Source of the DNA: Pisolithus tinctorius
Taxonomy: Eukaryota > Basidiomycota > Agaricomycetes > Boletales > Pisolithaceae
Length of the DNA: 64,000 nucleotides
Direction: 5' to 3'
Assembly (NCBI GenBank): GCA_024663395.1
Contig: JANFAH010000043.1
Span: 248,001-312,000, forward strand
Below are positions 22,398 through 34,215 of the stretch, piece by piece (the first letter of the stretch is position 1; the number at the start of each line of letters is the position of its first letter). The notes under the pieces were generated by a model that did no database searches, was not told the origin of the DNA, and worked only from the letters and a program-made list of their open reading frames with translations. The translations under genes and the position numbers were made by a program.

Positions 22398-23543
22398 ATG
22401 AACCCCCGAAATAATCGATGTTGGGCGCTGTTGCGACCCACTCGTGAAGAATCATCATCTGATGAAGAACAGGAGAGCACTGTCACTGACACCTCCTCCA
22501 ACGAACCCGAACAACTGGATAGAGGCTTTACCTCTGGTGTCCTCTCGAATCTTTTCACCCATTCCCTCGCATCACTCAGTACTCCAATCCCACCAGTACC
22601 CACCACACTTCCTACACCCCCGACCCCACCACTGAATACAATGTCCGGTTCATCGTCGAAGGGAGCAACTGCCACTACTGGAGTCAAACCCACAGAATTG
22701 AAGATCAGTGCTCCCTCTGAATTTGATGGAGACCAGAAGAACGCCATGAGTTGGCTGTACTCCATACAGACCTATCTTTTGGTAAACGAAGAACTGTATG
22801 ACACCAACACCAAAAAGGTCGTTTATGCACTGTCATACATGAAGAAGGGTGTCACCTGTTCCTGGGCTGCCACCTTCCAGAAGGTATCTCTGGAAAAGAC
22901 CCCCCCGAGTTTCGGCACCTTCACCGATTTTATGAAAAGTTTCAAAGAATCTTTCACCTCCGCAGACACCGCGGGTACTGCCATCGCCAAGCTACGTACC
23001 CTAAAGCAGAAAGAATCGGTCAAACAATATATCACCAATTTCCGAACCGCCGCCACCGACTCTACTATCATGGAAGATGTCGCCTTGATCGAGTTCTTCT
23101 CACAAGGACTCCAACCTTTCATCGTGAACCGAATCCACATGATGGAGACCACCCCCACTAAGATCGAAGGGTGGTACACCCAAGCACAGAAGTTTGACGC
23201 CAAGTGGAGAAAAGTCAATGAAATCTCGGGAAGAAAAGAAAAGAAAATGTTCCACCCTAGGAACAATTTTGCTGAAGAAAAAGATCCAAACGCTATGGAC
23301 ATGGATGGAGTGAGACTCTCCAAGGAAGAACGAGACTGTCACATCAAGGAAGGAAGATGTTTCGGTTGTGGAAACAAAGGACACCTCTCCCGAGAATGTC
23401 CAGACAAAGGGAAGACTCCCCAAAAGAAAGTCAAGAAAATCCACAAAATTGTAGAAGTAGAGGAAAGCGACAATGAAGAGAAAGTCGCTGGCCCATCCAT
23501 CGCTCTGGTGAACATCGCTAGGGCTCTTGGAAAGGATTTTTGA
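22398..23543 (+). CDS. gag: Gypsy Gag (capsid/nucleocapsid)
   Basis: 381 residues with no internal stop. The first ~100 residues are acidic and Ser/Pro-rich, followed by a retrotransposon Gag capsid region (residues ~110-270, including FDGDQKNAMSWLYSIQTYL) and a zinc knuckle CFGCGNKGHLSREC near residue 325. The tail is basic then acidic (KKVKKIHKIVEVEESDNEE). It packages element RNA into virus-like particles. The ATG at 22398 is the first in the frame and lies 53 bp after the LTR. The frame ends at TGA 23541-23543, preceded by TTTTT, where pol continues in the -1 frame. Confidence 0.9.
   Translation: MNPRNNRCWALLRPTREESSSDEEQESTVTDTSSNEPEQLDRGFTSGVLSNLFTHSLASLSTPIPPVPTTLPTPPTPPLNTMSGSSSKGATATTGVKPTELKISAPSEFDGDQKNAMSWLYSIQTYLLVNEELYDTNTKKVVYALSYMKKGVTCSWAATFQKVSLEKTPPSFGTFTDFMKSFKESFTSADTAGTAIAKLRTLKQKESVKQYITNFRTAATDSTIMEDVALIEFFSQGLQPFIVNRIHMMETTPTKIEGWYTQAQKFDAKWRKVNEISGRKEKKMFHPRNNFAEEKDPNAMDMDGVRLSKEERDCHIKEGRCFGCGNKGHLSRECPDKGKTPQKKVKKIHKIVEVEESDNEEKVAGPSIALVNIARALGKDF
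23535..23543 (+). promoter_or_regulatory. Putative -1 frameshift site between gag and pol
   Basis: GAT TTT TGA in the gag frame. The P-site TTT can re-pair perfectly one base back within the run of five T, with a stop codon in the A site. Translation would continue in the pol frame as LKGNSALT. A-site re-pairing is imperfect, so this is not the classical X-XXY-YYZ heptamer. Confidence 0.5.
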
Positions 23544-26500
23544 AAGGGAACTCTGCGTTGACGCCAGATGTTCCCCAAACTAAGGACAGTCTAGTTTCTG
23601 TTGCACCTGTACTTGTAATGTCTACACTGGAATGTACTATGCAGATCCCCATTTCCCTCTACACATCAGAAACTACCCTGAAAGTTGTCAACACTACTGC
23701 TCTGGTTGACTCCGGAGCCGAGATCTCTTGCATCGATTGGGGTTTTGTGCGAAAACACCGAATCCCCACTCAACGCCTCGCCGAACCCATCCTCACCAAA
23801 AACGCCAATGGAACCCAGAACTCAAAAGGAAGAATACTGTTTTCTGCCACTCTCTACTTCAAGGTTAAAGGACTCATCCACCAGTCCTTTTTCCATGTCA
23901 TCAATTGTGGAATGGAAAACGTCATTCTGGGTCTCCCCTGGCTCCAGGAAAACAACCCTGTTGTAGACTGGAGGATGGGCACACTGTCTATCAATGAGAG
24001 AACCGACCGATCAAAAGAACTGAGACGCAACGTCCTTTCTGCTGTCGTCGAAGAACCAACCATGAACCTCGTGTCCCCTGCTGAAAAGAAAGGGATAAAC
24101 AAGTTCATGGATTATGAAGAACCTGAAGATGAAACTATCTGAGCACACTTCGTGATGTCGGTTGGGAAACTTGTCAAAGAAGCCAAGAAGGTTAACCCCA
24201 ACAATAGCCTTCTCTGAAAAATCACCACGGCTACCGAGTTAGCCCAAGAAGAACACAAGAAGAAACCGAAGGCTGTCCTCCCGGAAGAGTACAAGGACTT
24301 CGCCTCAGTTTTCGAAAAACCATCTGATGGAGTCCTACCCCCATCACGACCATACGACCATGCCATAAACCTTGTAGAGGACTTCGTCCCCAAGGTGGCC
24401 AAGGCATACCCTCTCTCTCCCTCTGAGCGAGAGTCCGCAGAAAAGTTTATCGAAGAAAACCTTCGAGAAGGAAAGATCCACCCCTCGAAGTCTCCCCAAG
24501 CCGCCCCCTTCTTCTTCGTAGGAAAAAAGGATGGCTCCCTGCGACCCTGCCAAGACTACAGGTATCTGAACAAGAATACGGTGAAGGATGCATATCCCCT
24601 TCCCCTCATTTCGGACCTTGTAGACAAACTAAAGGGAGCCTCCATCTTCATGAAGATGGATGTCAGGTCTGGCTACAACAACGTCTGCATCAAGGAAGGA
24701 GACCAATGGAAAGCAGCGTTTATCATGCATAAAGGACTTTTCGAACCCACCGTTATGTTCTTCGGTCTCTGTAACTCCCCTGCCACCTTCCAGCGATTCA
24801 TGAATGACTCCTTCAGAGACATGATCGCCAAAGGTTGGTTAGTTGTCTACATGGATGACCTCCTTATCTTTTCAAATGACCCTGAAGAACATAAACGAAG
24901 AACCTGTCGCGTTCTCGAACGTATGAGGGAACTCTCCCTTCCCTTAAAATTAGAAAAATGTCACTTTGATCTGACCGAGGTCGAATACCTCGGGATGATC
25001 ATCAAAGAGAACACCGTCGCCATGGACCCTGTCAAAGTCCAGGGCATTGCTGACTGGCCTGTCCCAAAGAAGGTCAAGGATGTGCGATCCTTTTTAGGAT
25101 TCGCAAACTTTTACAGAAGATTTGTCCCCTACTACTCGGACATTGCACGACCACTCATCGACCTCACTAAGAAAACAGTCGATTGGAGTTGGTCTAAGAA
25201 ATGCCAAGACGCCTTTGATCTTCTCAAAAGAATCTTCATGGCGCAACCCACACTCCGAATGCCAGACACCTCTCGACCATTTGCAATCACAACAGATGCG
25301 TCTAAGTACACAACAGGGGGTATCCTCCTTCAAGAAGATTCAAATGGACAGTGGCAACCCTGTGCCTTTCTATCCCAGTCGTTTAACCCCACGGAGCGAA
25401 ACTACGACATCTATGACAGAGAGTTACTTGGAGTTATCCGAGCATTGAAATCCTGGAGACATTATCTCCATGGATCCCCGTTCCCAGTTAAGGTCTTCAC
25501 AGACCATAAAAACCTGACGTACTTCAAAGCCCCTCAGAATTTAAATCATCGTCAAGCTTGCTGGCTCCTCGACCTCGCAGACTTCAATCTGCAGTTAGAA
25601 CATGTCCCAGGCAAAGACCTGGCCACACCAGACGCACTCTCCCGCCAACCTGACCATATCCCTGATGATGACGAAGATAACAAAGGAGTTACCCTCCTTC
25701 CACAAACCTTATTCGTCAATCTTATTGACACCAATCTCACTCAGAAGGTCGCATTGTCCTCTATGAAAGACCCCGTGGTCCAAACCGCACTTCATGCCAT
25801 TGAAAACATTGACATGCCACTCCCATTTAAATCCCATCTCTCTGATTGGAGATTTGACAGTGGAGTGTTACTTTACAAAGACTGGGTGTATATCCCTGAC
25901 GACCCTATCCTCCATCAGACCATCGTGTCCAACCATCATGACCACCCCTCCGCCAGCCACCCCGGTATCCTGAAAACCCGACAACTCGTTTCTTCCAAGT
26001 TTTGGTGGCCTGGACTCACATCCTTTGTCTGAAAATACGTTGAAGGCTGTGCTGTGTGCCAGCAAAATAAAGTAAATACTCACCCCACGACACCACCCCT
26101 TATGCCTATTGCCTCCACCTCGACCCGTCCCTTCCAACAGATCTCTTGCGATCTGGTCACCGACCTACCCGTGTCTAACGGTTATGATTCCCTTTTGGTC
26201 ATGGTAGACCATGGGCTTACAAAGGGGGTAGTTTTGTCTCCCACAAAGAAAACCGCCTCTGCTGCTGACATCGCAGCACTGTTTTTCAAAAAGGTCTACT
26301 CCCATTTTGGGTTGTACGATAAAATTATATCAGATCGAGGACTGCAGTTCACCTCCACCTTTGCAAAAGAACTCGCTTCTCTTTTGGGATACTCCCTTGC
26401 CCTGTCAACAGCATATCACCCACAGACTGACGGAGAAACAGAACACGTAAACCAAGAAGTGGAGACCTATCTCCGCATCTTTTGCCAAAACGACCCCACC

Positions 26501-28246
26501 TCGTGGGTGAACAACCTACCAATGGCCGAGTTCGCGCATAACCATCGCCCACACTCCGTCACTCATCAATCTCCGTTCTACCTCATGTACGGATATGAAC
26601 CAAAACCCCTTCCATCCCTAATCACGGAAACCCACCTTCCCGCCGCCGAGTCTAGACTCGAGGAACTCCGAAAAGCTAGAAAAGAAGCCCTTGCAGCCCA
26701 TGATCTAGCCAGAAAAACTATGAAAGACCGCTCGTTGCAACCCTTCACCCCGTTCCAGAAAGGTGATAAGGTGTGGCTGGAAGCACGAAATTTGAAATCC
26801 TCCTATGAGAATAGGAAGCTCGCACCCAAACGAGAAGGACCCTTCACAATCTCTGACGTCCTATCTCCAATTACGTATCACCTCGCGATCCCTGCATGAT
26901 GGAAGATCCATAATGTTTTCCACACTTCTCTCTTATCGCCCTATCGCAAAAATGATGTTCACAGACCAAACTTCCCGGCTCCACCACCTGACCTAGTCAA
27001 CAAGGAAGAAGAATACAAAGTTGAGGCGATAGTTGGCCATAAAAGGTCTGGCCACGGACACACCTTCTTAATCAAGTGGAAGGGCTACCCTTCTTCCGAA
27101 AACTCGTGGCAAAAAGAAGCCCACCTTGAACATGCGGATGATACACTCTCTGCATATAAGAAATGCTTCCCAAAAGACTTCCCCCCTCAGAAACAACCCA
27201 CTCGACATTCTACCCGTACTATCAGAAACATCTCTCTTGAAATGCCTCCTCGCCGTTATACCTATCCTCAAGAACCTTCTCGTCGCCACACCCCATTTGC
27301 TCGTCAACAACGACAACCCGCTAGCGATCAAATGATCGCTTCATATCGACTCTTCGTTGCTGATCCTGCCGTCGTTGGCACCATTTACCATGAAGTGGAC
27401 GAGGACTCTCCACTTGACCTCATGTATCATGCAACTATCCAAGCCCTTTGGCTTGAGGAACTTTCCCACTATGTCAACCGCCAGAACCACCTTCTTTCCC
27501 CTGCTCATACTGTCCTGAATGAGATCGCCACCCAGCAAGTTCCCCTCTTGCTTAAACTCTTTGATGTCCTTGGAGGTGCAGACCTCATCTATAACGTTCA
27601 CCAGTACCCTACGTTGATCGCCCCTCCCCCTCCTGGGTCTAGAAGACCCTTGACTGCAACTTCCCCGCCGGTTTCCTCCATGTCACCCTCCCCTCTGGCA
27701 TCATCGCCATTGTCCTCCTCCCACTCTTCCCGCTCTCTCCAAAGAGCCGATAGACCTCGTGCCTGCTGTTTGTCAGGCTCTGACCCTCGACCCTGCGAGT
27801 CCCACAACTCCCCATCAGAAGTAGATCCTGAGACTGCCTTTGGCGTCTCCCATGCAGAACTTGACTACATGTTAAACATCGTCGAAACCCTTGCACAGTT
27901 GCCACTGACCCCTGTGCTGAACGCCATGACAGAGTTCGATAGACCTCTTACTCCGTCCGATCCACGCTATCGTCAAGTGTGTTACGTCTGCCACCATCTT
28001 GGCCACATTCGCGTCAACTGTGGACTGTATGAATGTCCCCTTTGTCACGCCACTCGTCCCAGGCATACTCAGGCCCAGTGCCCTTCCATACACCCTCGTT
28101 GTCCTTTACAGGACAGGATAGCTACCCCCACCCTGGTAGATGATCGTACCCTCATTGGGAGCGAGGATAATGACCTGTACGACAACAATTTTGACTTTGA
28201 CGACTCCACCATCAGCAACATGACCAGAGAACCCTACGGAGATTAG
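23540..28246 (+). pseudogene. pol: Gypsy Pol: protease, RT, RNase H, integrase, chromodomain, extension
   Basis: A single frame of about 1570 codons, interrupted only by TGA at 24140, 24215, 26030 and 26897. In order: protease (ALVDSGAEISCID, ~23700), RT (RPCQDYRYLN, MKMDVRSGYNN, YMDDLLIFS at ~24850), RNase H (ITTDASKYTTGGIL; YDRELLGV), H2C2 integrase zinc region (HPGILKTRQLV, CAVCQQNK), integrase core (ISDRGLQFTS; STAYHPQTDGETE), GPY-like region, chromodomain at ~27020-27170 (YKVEAIVGHKRSGHG, FLIKWKGYP, SWQKEAHL), then about 350 further residues with a Cys/His cluster (CYVCHHLGHIRVNC, ~27980). Reading the TGAs as former CGA (Arg) codons gives an intact protein. Confidence 0.9.
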
Positions 28247-28283
28247 TTGAAGTCGGGGACTTCAATGCTTAGAAAGGGGGTAA

Positions 28284-28734
28284 TGTTACGTTTCACCCCT
28301 AGCTTTTCCTTTCCTGTACGGTTACCTTGCTTTTGATCCAATGGACTTAGTTTCCTTTTAGAGCCGTCTTCTCTCTGATCTGACGGCTCTCTATTTCCAC
28401 CACTAGCGTTACTGGCTCAGTTACATGCTTAGGACATGCGTCGTCATTGTTCAACCAATGGCATAGTTACCTCGAGTACATGAGGATGCCTCATGGTCCT
28501 CTCCCTGTAGTATTTAGACTGACGGCTCAAGTCCTGGAAACCCAGACTTGAGCTGCTCAATCATACACAGCATTCCTCAGAACTTCACCCTCAGTGTCCC
28601 TGACCAGGACCACTCTTACCAGCATTGCCCCTAAATCCTCTGTCGTTTACAGAGGTTACTGTAGCCGTTGCTCAGTAGAAACCTAAGACTGTGTCTGAGC
28701 TCTCCCTACACCTTGACTTCAGTCGAGCGTAACA
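28284..28734 (+). repeat. Gypsy 3' LTR
   Basis: 451 bp, same ends as the 5' LTR. It differs by one 1-bp indel and by substitutions that all lie in CpG positions. Confidence 0.95.
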
Positions 28735-28806
28735 GTGGAGGGAAGTTCCCAGGGTGTGGAAGAGGGCAGAGCAGGTGTTAAGGGCTATGCCAATGTCATG
28801 GTCATG

Positions 28807-29349
28807 ACATCTACTCATGTTGTTCCACATGTTTCTAGGGAGTCCACAGCCTGAGCATGGCCATTCCAGTGTCACTGTAAGTGCCACTAATAAATACACA
28901 CCTATGTTTTGAGGGGGGACCCCTCTTGCTGCACATCTTGGGGGGAGATTAAATGTCCTGCAATTAGTTGTCAGCATCAGATAGCAAACTTTGCCTCAAT
29001 GCATGTAGTTGGACAAGGAATGTCAGGTAGTCAGCAAGACTACTATGATGTCAGTCACCCTGTATGCTTGTGGGCAACTGTCTTGCCACATTGCACCATC
29101 ACAGTGGTAGTAGTATGGAGGTGCAAAGATGCAGAGTACAGAGCTGAGGATCAAAACATGATATTTGTGGGCAATCAAAAAAGTGTATGAGTTTTGGGGT
29201 GGAGTGACCTTGTAAATGAGGTGACTAATCTCATTATACATGGCAACAATTGCACAAGTGGCTGAGCTATGCCTCAGGCCTCTTCCTGTGTTCCGAGCGG
29301 AGTTTCAATTGGCAGAGTGGCTTGAACTTGGTCGTAATCAATAGCAGAG
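28807..29349. other. Intergenic, no gene seen
   Basis: CpG-poor up to about 29280, then abruptly CpG-rich at the 5' side of the TPR gene. The promoter presumably lies near this edge, but no clear core element is visible. Confidence 0.5.
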
Positions 29350-32300
29350 ATGCCCCTTGCACTGGACACTGAAGAGATGCTCCGTCTCCTCACACGCTGT
29401 CTCGACTTGCTATTTGCAAACGAGCTGGAAGCCGCCCTCGAGGTTTTTTCCGCGGAGGGGCAGGAGAGTTCACCATTCCACCTCCTGGGACTCGGCGTAT
29501 GTTCAATTCTGAAAGCTGTACTGGGCATGGAGGTTCGTCCAGTGTATCCCCCTGACTGACAAGAACTCGGGCTCAACCCCCCCTGCGAAGCCCGAACTCA
29601 TCGGGGATGCCATGAAGAACTTGACTCTCGCCGAACGAGACGCGAGGGAACAAATGAAGTTTGCTAAATCATCCACCTCGAGCCATCGTTTCCAACCGGG
29701 CATCGAATGGGAGGTCTTCCACACTGACACCATTGTTTTCCTCGGGATGACTCACGCACTCTCGTACGTGGTATTCATCACTCATACATCTTCCTCTCCT
29801 CCCGGACCCATCCAGCAAGCAAGCTTATCGTTGCACTTACTTACGGCACACAGCGAATCGTTTAAGGGGTATCTCCAGTGTTTGTCAGTGTTCGCTCTTT
29901 GGCCATGGGTCACACGGCTCACGCTGAAATTCCTCTAGATATGAATTTAACAGGCAAGCCCTTTAGTCTGTCTTCCGTCCGTCTTCTATCCTTATACCTT
30001 GCCTCTCTTCCAGTGCACACTCTAAATTCAAAAAGCAAGTCCTCCCGACTTCGTCGATCACCGTAGAATATTTATAAAGACACCAGGTTATTCAAAACAC
30101 TGTACCCTAACGGGCTAGATGCATATGCAACGCCAAGCCAACCCACACCTTCAGCATCCCGCCAACCTTCAGAGGCAAATTTGCAATGTGCTGAGACGAC
30201 CCCTGCTATCCCTGTTCGGAACGTCTGGATTCCTTGCTCGGTGGAGAGGACTCGGTTCCCCGACTAAGCTCATGCCTGTTCTCGGTACCATCACCAACCC
30301 TGCCAATGGTCCTGTCGAAGAACTCATATTGTCAGGCGCAGCGTTTGGTAGGAATTCTTTCGTTATTTTCGATTTTGTTTCCTCTAAGGAAGCTCGCATT
30401 CTTCCTCAGGGTACGGAATGTCCAGTCTTGTCTTGTCTTTGTTACCTGCGAAGATAAGGTATGCATTTGCATCGAGATGTACAACGTTGATGGGCACTGA
30501 GTGGATTGGATGGATCGCACTAATGGCTCGCTGACACTTATACGCTGTGGGGTATAGGAACGTGGTCGGGTTTCTTGGGTATAGCCATGATAGGCAATTG
30601 GCGCTTAAAGCGCTTGCGGTGTCTGCTGCATGCACAGATGTACACGCCGTCTTTGCGGGGTCAGTTCCTCCCATTGTTTCATTTCAGCCGGAACGTTTGA
30701 GTGGAGCTGAAGGCACGGAAAACTCATGAGATAGTTCTTATAAATCGTTTGCATGTGGATTGACTGCGTGCATACATTAGGTTGGTGTTGATGACATACT
30801 ACGGTGCCCTGTTACTCGCGTCCGGATATCAAGCGGATGAGAAGCACATCATAGCTCAATATAGCGGCATCGTAAGGAGGTATGTATCTCTCTTATGTAT
30901 GTGTTGTTCCCCTGGCTCTGATCGTATTTTTACCAGGCTATTGCAGCGACATCCTAAGTGGTCTTGGTGCATACTCAACAAAGTATGTCAGCGGACTCGT
31001 CGATATCATCTATTTTCATCATGTAGACACCATCACAGGCCAAGATTCAACGGATAACAGGTGACCCAGGGGGGGCTATCGTTACACTTCAAGACGGCTT
31101 ACGACAAAACTCATTACCGCAAATTGATGCGTTGGTACGCGTCGCACCCTTTCTTTCTGTGTGAGTACACCCAAGACTGAGTATTCCCCTGTGCCGTATG
31201 TGGCGAGTAGCTGGCCTTTGAGTTGGCATGGACATTCTTTCAGTGTCGACGATATGAAGAGAGTGCGCAAGTGTTTACGGACGTCACAAAGATGAACAGT
31301 TGGTGGGTGGGATCATTTATTACCCTGCTTTCGTAGTTTGACCCGGATTTGTTGTGCATTTCAGGAATCGCGTAACATATCGCTTCCTCGCCGCTGGTGT
31401 GTCCTCTTTGGCCACATGCTGAGTAGATAGTAACATCCTACAGGGTGCTACGTATCTGTCGGACAGTTTGAAAAGGCTCAAAGACTGTTCGATGAACTCT
31501 CGGCAGTCTTAGATAAACGAAGAAGTAGGAACATGTCTACCGAAATATTCATCGAGAAGAAACGTACGTTGTCCAATTCGCGTTTCGCCCAAAGCCTGAT
31601 CATACTCAATAGTTGCGTTTTACAAGGAGAAGCATGCTCGTCGGGGCGGAGACCCAACGCGATTCGCAGAATCTATGAAGATAAGCCCTGCAGAAGGTGA
31701 ATTCGAGATGTCATGTATTGGATGGGATGAACCCACTAACCGAGTTACGTCTCCGTAGAACTTGCTATCGGTTGGTAATGGCGGTAGAGATTCCGAATGG
31801 GCAACTGATGTTATTTCCGGTATAGCATGGAATACGCATGCACATGCCGACAAGGAAACGGCCTTGGCGCATATCGAAGAGTTGACTGCACTCACACCGC
31901 CTATGGACATACAGACCGAGTACATGACACCCCCATCTGGCATGCGTCGTTCAGGGATGGTTCTGGACCTGGACACGCCAGACGAATTAGCGGTGCGTTC
32001 ACTTATTTTGGGAATCTTGCATCGGACGTTGGGTGACTACGCCGGTGCGCGGAGGTTCCTCCACGATGCCCTGAAGCACTATCAGAACGTGGATGTTAAT
32101 AGTTGGGTGGGTGGGGCGACCCAGTTTGAGCTAGCTGTGCTGGAAATGAAGGAAGGTGAATGCAGATCTAACGCAGGGAGGTCGGGGGATCCTGCGGAAG
32201 GTGATACGACCCTGGAAGTTTGGAAACGCACGACCAAGAGTGCCAAGGTCAGTCTTGCGCGCGCTCGTTTGTTGTGCAAGCGAGGAACGGACTTCTCGTC

Positions 32301-32370
32301 GCAGTTGGATAGTCGGATCGTGATGTTGCGTGAGGAGATCGATATCAAGATGAAGCAGCTCGGAATGTGA
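29350..32370 (+). CDS. TTC39/IML2-family TPR protein (multi-exon)
   Basis: Coordinates give the gene span; at least ten exons are separated by short GT-AG introns. Recognisable exon products in family order: [20 protein letters not shown] (N-terminus), [18 protein letters not shown] with [163 protein letters not shown] and a last exon 31830-32370 with TPR-like [20 protein letters not shown]. Family members are TPR proteins of about 600-700 residues; yeast Iml2 functions in lipid-droplet/inclusion clearance. It is intact as far as I can follow. The exon 1/2 junction near 29500-29565 is ambiguous. It lies in a CpG-rich island between repeat blocks. Confidence 0.85.
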
Positions 32371-33640
32371 GCATACCTGCGTTGAATTAGATGGATTATG
32401 GATGATCTTGGAACGTGTTATTCTAATCTATCTACAAGTAGCGGCTACCTGTAGCTTTGGCACCCAAAATCAATGTTGAATTTGAGTCTACTGTTGGAGT
32501 TGCTTGACCATTGACCACCTATGACACATCCTTTGTTTTTGAGGTACACCTTCAGCTTTCCTACACTTCTTCAAGTTTGTTGTAACCACTGTCCTGTTTT
32601 GACCATAGGTTTGTCACAATGTCACCAACTAGATGAACTGAACCTACTTTTTGTAACAGTCACTAGATTTGGGGGTGACAAATGTATGGATATGATATTA
32701 GGGGGGATCAGGAATTCTTGATTTTGATGTTATCTTGAAGATGAGACAGAGGAGTGTAACTGGAAAGGGTACAGCTTATTAGTGTCATTTTGTAAAAAGG
32801 GGAAACTGAACTTTACAGGGGATAAAACTAGTCAATACACAAAAATGGGTAAAAGAAATTGGAGAGCAGGTGTTTCACTTCACTGGCACTCAATAGAGTG
32901 ACTCCAAAAGCCCTTTCAATGTTTGCTCTAAATGGAGTGTTGAAGTGTACATCAGGAAAATTACTTTGATATGTAGCATAGCCACTAAGGTACACTGTCA
33001 CCTATAGGCTTCATTATGCTAGGTTGTCTCAGGCACACACTCTGTTGCACTATTGACATGTCATTTTGAGATGGGGAGTACAACACATCTGTCATATCAG
33101 GCAGTAGGACTGTCATACAACCATCATAGACTCACCAGCATGGCAGTACAACATAAAGCCCTCCAGAGCTACAGTAGTCTATGTAGTCATTCCATATATT
33201 GAATCACACATTGATTGACTTGTAGGGCTGCCCACCACAATGATAGAAACAAAAACTACTCCAAAGTGACAAACATATCTAAGTTGAGGTAAGAATTCAC
33301 ATAAAATGCTGCAGCCCTGATCCAGCATGTTGTCCACTGACCAGTCTGCATTGATCTCCTTCCTACATTGCACTTGCAGGTGGCACATGTGTACAATACA
33401 GTTGGCACTGATGATTGCCACATTTGGGCAATGATGACATGTTGAATGAGTGACAATGTACAGACTGGAGGCAGGATCATGGTGGTGGAGCACTGTAAAC
33501 CATTCAATGTAGACAAGGGGATGCAGATAGTTACCAAAGTAATCAGGAAGCTTGAATATGACCTGGACTTGAGCAACTCACATGCCTAGGGTTACCAAGA
33601 CCTCATCAGTGGAGGGATGCAAACCTGTGTGATATGTGTA
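32371..33640. other. Intergenic, no gene seen
   Basis: CpG content falls sharply within about 100 bp after the TPR gene. No domain, transposon end or tandem repeat was recognised here. Confidence 0.45.
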
Positions 33641-34215
33641 CTGTTTGGAACAAGGGGCATAGAGCATTGACACCCTTCCTTCTGTTGATTGACTGGGTAC
33701 TGGGCAGTATATCATTCAAACCACCATTGCAGGGAGTGCTGATGCCCCAGGCACCTCTGTCACCCTCTGTTGTGACCTCTGCTCTGGATCTGACACCCTC
33801 CACTCTGTCTACAGCTCCAACTGCACCTCCTAACTGGCTTGCTGTGCCCCACCCTGTTTGTCTCCTTCATCAACACTGCTGCAAATTTCAGAGCCTGTGC
33901 TCTCCCTGGCTTGAGGCAGTTCCACTTGCAGCTCTCCACCAATGATATGAAGCTTCATTGTCACACACTGAAGGTGTTTGGTGATGTGGACATGGATATT
34001 GCTGATGAATGGAGATGAAAGACTAGAGCCCTAATGTGTAGAAAGACAGCCAGGAACATTGGCAGTCATCCTTCACACAAGAACAAGTGGTCAAGTGCCA
34101 AAGAAAAGAGAAGGAAGTGAGTTAAGCACCCATAAAAATTTTTAGCACCTGTGTACAGCATCCCAGTTTCAACATATCTCCTCCATTTCTGCAGATACTG
34201 ACACCATTCCCACAC

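Larger units (their letters stand above)
21895..28734 (+). mobile_element. Ty3/gypsy chromovirus, nearly complete
   Basis: 6840 bp with LTRs of 450 and 451 bp (TGTTACG...CGTAACA), a target duplication GTGGA (21890-21894 and 28735-28739), a self-priming-type primer site, gag, a shifted pol frame with protease, RT, RNase H, H2C2 integrase and chromodomain, a long C-terminal extension, and a purine tract (AGAAAGGGGGTAA) before the 3' LTR. It is CpG-rich compared with its surroundings. Four in-frame TGA codons interrupt pol, so this copy is probably inactive. All LTR differences seen are at CpG sites apart from one 1-bp indel. Confidence 0.95.
21430..28806 (-). repeat. LTR-like repeat, family C, second copy, split by gypsy
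   Basis: Left portion 21430-21894, right portion 28740-28806. The intact copy ending at 21362 shows that the two pieces were contiguous (GGGTGGA...AGGTGTTA...TCATGGTCATGACA) before the gypsy element inserted with its GTGGA duplication. Confidence 0.6.
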
